From NCBI GenBank assembly GCA_015499995.1, contig JADNRV010000341.1, positions 1 to 50,599 on the forward strand: a stretch of DNA of 50,599 bases, written 5' to 3'. A model generated the notes under the pieces. It was given only the letters and a program-made list of their open reading frames with translations, was not told the DNA's origin and searched no databases. The number at the start of each line of letters is the position of its first letter. Position 1 is the stretch's first letter. This document shows positions 48,086 through 50,599 of this stretch, piece after piece. The position numbers were made by a program, and so were the translations under genes. This stretch comes from Flammula alnicola (Eukaryota; Basidiomycota; Agaricomycetes; Agaricales; Strophariaceae).

Positions 48086-50594
48086 ATGATACAGACCCTC
48101 CTCGTTTGTGTTGCGGCACTATGGATGTGCTGGCGCCTTTTTCGCCACCTCTTATTCTCAACAGCGCTAAATAACATCCCTGGCCCTCCGGCTCAATCTT
48201 GGCTTACTGGTGAGCGGCAGGCTTCTTCTAGATTTAGACGATTATTGAACCTTCGTGGAACAGGTTCCTTCAACCAGTTAATGAGCCAGCAGGGATGGGA
48301 ATTTCATCATAATACTGCCAAGACTTGTAAGTCCAAAGTTTAGTCCAACTGAAGCTCATCAAGTTTAACATCATCCAAGACGGTGGCATCGCAAGACTCA
48401 AAGGATTATTTGGGGTATACTTTTAACTCCCTTTCGATCACTTCACATGGTCCAATCCTATTTTATCCCAAGGCAAATATGCTCTATGTACATGATCCCA
48501 AGGCTTTGAATCATATCTTAGTCAAGGTGAGTAACGTTTGAATCGCAAAATATTGGAGCTCCATTCGAGAGTTTTTCTTCTTCCAGGACCAATATATCTA
48601 TGAAGAGCAAGAACTATTTATAGAGTAAAGCCTTCGATTTATTCGTGCAGGACACCAGGAATCTCATTTCAGACGTGTTAGAGGGAACCGGATTGTATTT
48701 GGAGAAGGGATATTTACCTCACTTGGTGCAAGCCAATTCGATATCATCCTCGATACGCTCCATTAATCATTAAAGGTCAGGGGAACGCCATCGCCTTCAA
48801 CGCAAGATGCTCAACCCCGTATTTTCGATCGCACATATGCGCGAGATGGGTACGTTTTGGTATTACCTTCTCACCTCATCTTGTCTTTTCTTACTTGGCT
48901 TGAAGTACCCATCTTCTACGAGGTTGCGCACAAGGTAATTGTAATTACAGTATATGAGTCGTTTCTTAACACATTTCATTTTCTAGCTCGAAAATACATT
49001 ACTCCGGAAGGCTGGGAACGGTTCACAGGAAGTTCGTATCTACATGAACCTTTACATGTTTGAGATGGCTGACGGAGCCCATGGCAGGTTGACGTAGTTT
49101 CCTGGATGACTCGCCTCGCCCTAGAACTCATCGGACAGAGCGGATTGGGCTACACTTTCGACACACTCGAGGAAGGCTCAATTCCGCATCCGTTTGGGGC
49201 CGCATCGAAAGCAATTGGCGTATATCCTTAAAATTCGATTGCACGACAATTGCGAATCTAACTGTAGTTTGCTACAGAACGACATCAACTCAGTCTACAC
49301 TCTCACAACTGGCTCAACATATGTTGATACCCACTGTTGCGCGGCTTGGGTCACGTCGCTTCAGAAGGTTTCTAGTGGATTCAGTGCCGTCGGAAATCCT
49401 TCACAAAATGCGTGATATTGTAGATGTGCTACACAACACTTCTGTGGAGATCTTCGAGTCGAAGAAGAAGGCTCTTGAAGCTGGGGACGAGGCGTTATCG
49501 GCCCAAATTGGAAGGGGAAAGGATATCATTAGCATTTTAAGTGCGCTTGCATCCACCTCCTTCCAAACATTCGTCCTCTGATATATTGTGCCCCAGTGAA
49601 GGCGAATATGAAGGCCTCTGATGAGGAGAAACTGTCAGAAGAAGAGCTTTTGGGACAAATTACGTGCGGACACCTCGCTCATTCATGCCTCTCAATCGTT
49701 TACCCATTTGACGACTGGTTAGATCCTTAACGTTTGCTGCGACTGACACTACATCGGGGGCACTGTCTCGCACGCTATACCTACTTGCCCTCCATCCAGA
49801 TGCTCAGACGAAAGTCCGTCAAGAAATAAGGGATGCTCGAAATGAGAATAGCGGCCATGATATTGGCTATGATACCCTGGTATCGCTTCCCTACCTCGAT
49901 GCTATATGCAGAGAAACTCTTCGTCTGTGAGCAGACTGTTACTATGCATGTGGGCCAGATATATAATGGATTCTGCCTTTAGATATCCGCCAGTCACAAT
50001 GCTCGCGAGGACGTACGTGCAACCAATAACTTCTAGATGTAGACTACTGACATCTTTAACCTTTTCTGTAGTGCTCGCCAGGACATTGTGTTACCTGTAG
50101 CAACACCTATCAAGGGCGTCAATGGAGAAAAAATCCACGAAATTCCCGTTCCGAAAGGCACAGACGTCTATGTCTCGATCCTCGCCTCCAATCGAAATCC
50201 GGAATTGTGGGGTCCAGATTCTTATGAGTGGAAGCCCGAGAGGTGGCTCAAGCCTCTGCCGGAAGCCTTGCTAGACGCGCGGATTCCAGGGGTATATTCA
50301 CACTTGTGAGTAAACTTACCCGGCCCGATGATATTCCTGATGATTAATTTCAACGCAGATTAACATTCATTGGAGGTGGAAGGTCATGCATGTGAGTAGT
50401 TTCCGCTATCATGAAGTAATTTATAGCACGGATGATTGATACGCATATCATCTGACAGAGGCTTCAAGTTTTCCCAACTCGAAATGAGTCAGTTTCCCAG
50501 AGGTTTCATAGAATGTGTTGAAGTCTGACAATTATTCTCAGAGGTCGTGCTTGCGCTGCTACTTGAGAAACTGGAATTCTCCTCTCTCCGATAA
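48086..50594 (+). CDS. Cytochrome P450 monooxygenase (right end uncertain)
   Basis: A multi-exon P450 that reaches the window edge. It starts MIQTLLVCVAALWMCWRLFR, a membrane anchor for the ER, followed by the proline hinge NNIPGPPAQSWLTG. Then come YGGIARLKGLFG, GERHRLQRKMLNPVFSIAHM (helix C region), the I helix LTFAATDTTSGALSR (oxygen activation), the K helix ETLRLYPPV with the ExxR pair, WKPERWLKPLP, and the haem-binding loop FIGGGRSCIGFKFSQLEM (Cys is the haem ligand). All key residues are present. The typical basidiomycete pattern suggests secondary metabolism or xenobiotic oxidation; the substrate is unknown. In my model the frame reads TAA at 50592-50594 after LEKLEFSSLR, roughly 50 residues short of a usual P450 C-terminus. 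It may be truncated, or have a splice or frame change just beyond the window. Confidence 0.85.
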
Positions 50595-50599
50595 AAAAG

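Overview
The window is nuclear DNA of a filamentous basidiomycete, most likely an Agaricomycete (mushroom-forming fungus). It is eukaryotic: nearly every gene is broken by introns of about 50-70 bp with GT..AG ends. The gene content fits the same group: a FunK1-type kinase, a fungal DM9 protein, a CVNH lectin, a lineage-specific seven-helix receptor-like family and a multi-exon P450. I do not name a species. No rRNA, tRNA, CRISPR array or operon was seen. Gene models were built by hand: exons were joined at GT/AG (once GC/AG) sites so that protein frame and family homology both continue, and most models sum to an exact multiple of three.

Left part (1-16.5 kb, all + strand): a gene-poor start, a RIM20/PalA-type BRO1-domain protein (alkaline pH signalling with ESCRT), a small DM9-repeat protein with a disordered N-terminus, a 2.5 kb stretch without a convincing gene, a secreted alkaline phosphatase with a 15-nt microexon, and a SUN-domain nuclear-envelope protein.

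Middle (16.9-31 kb): a FunK1 protein kinase and a proline iminopeptidase on the - strand, a multi-pass membrane protein and a Sec14-like lipid-transfer protein on the + strand, then a divergent housekeeping pair, PP2A catalytic subunit (-) and chaperonin CCT5 (+), that share a 201 bp promoter.

Accessory right part (31-50.6 kb): a 58-residue secreted cysteine-rich peptide, a two-domain CVNH lectin-like protein with a low-complexity linker and a His-rich tail, a 0.42 kb terminal-inverted-repeat element, a small predicted mitochondrial protein, a decayed gene of an expanded mushroom family, and three paralogues of a seven-transmembrane protein. Of these the first is intact, the second carries two frameshifts and the third is heavily decayed. 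A YheT/EHT1-type ester hydrolase with a GC-AG intron lies between the first and second copies, and a cytochrome P450 fills the right edge.

The conserved genes do not form one pathway. The notable part is 31-47.5 kb, where fast-evolving secreted, lectin and receptor-like genes, pseudogenes and a transposon relic are concentrated.
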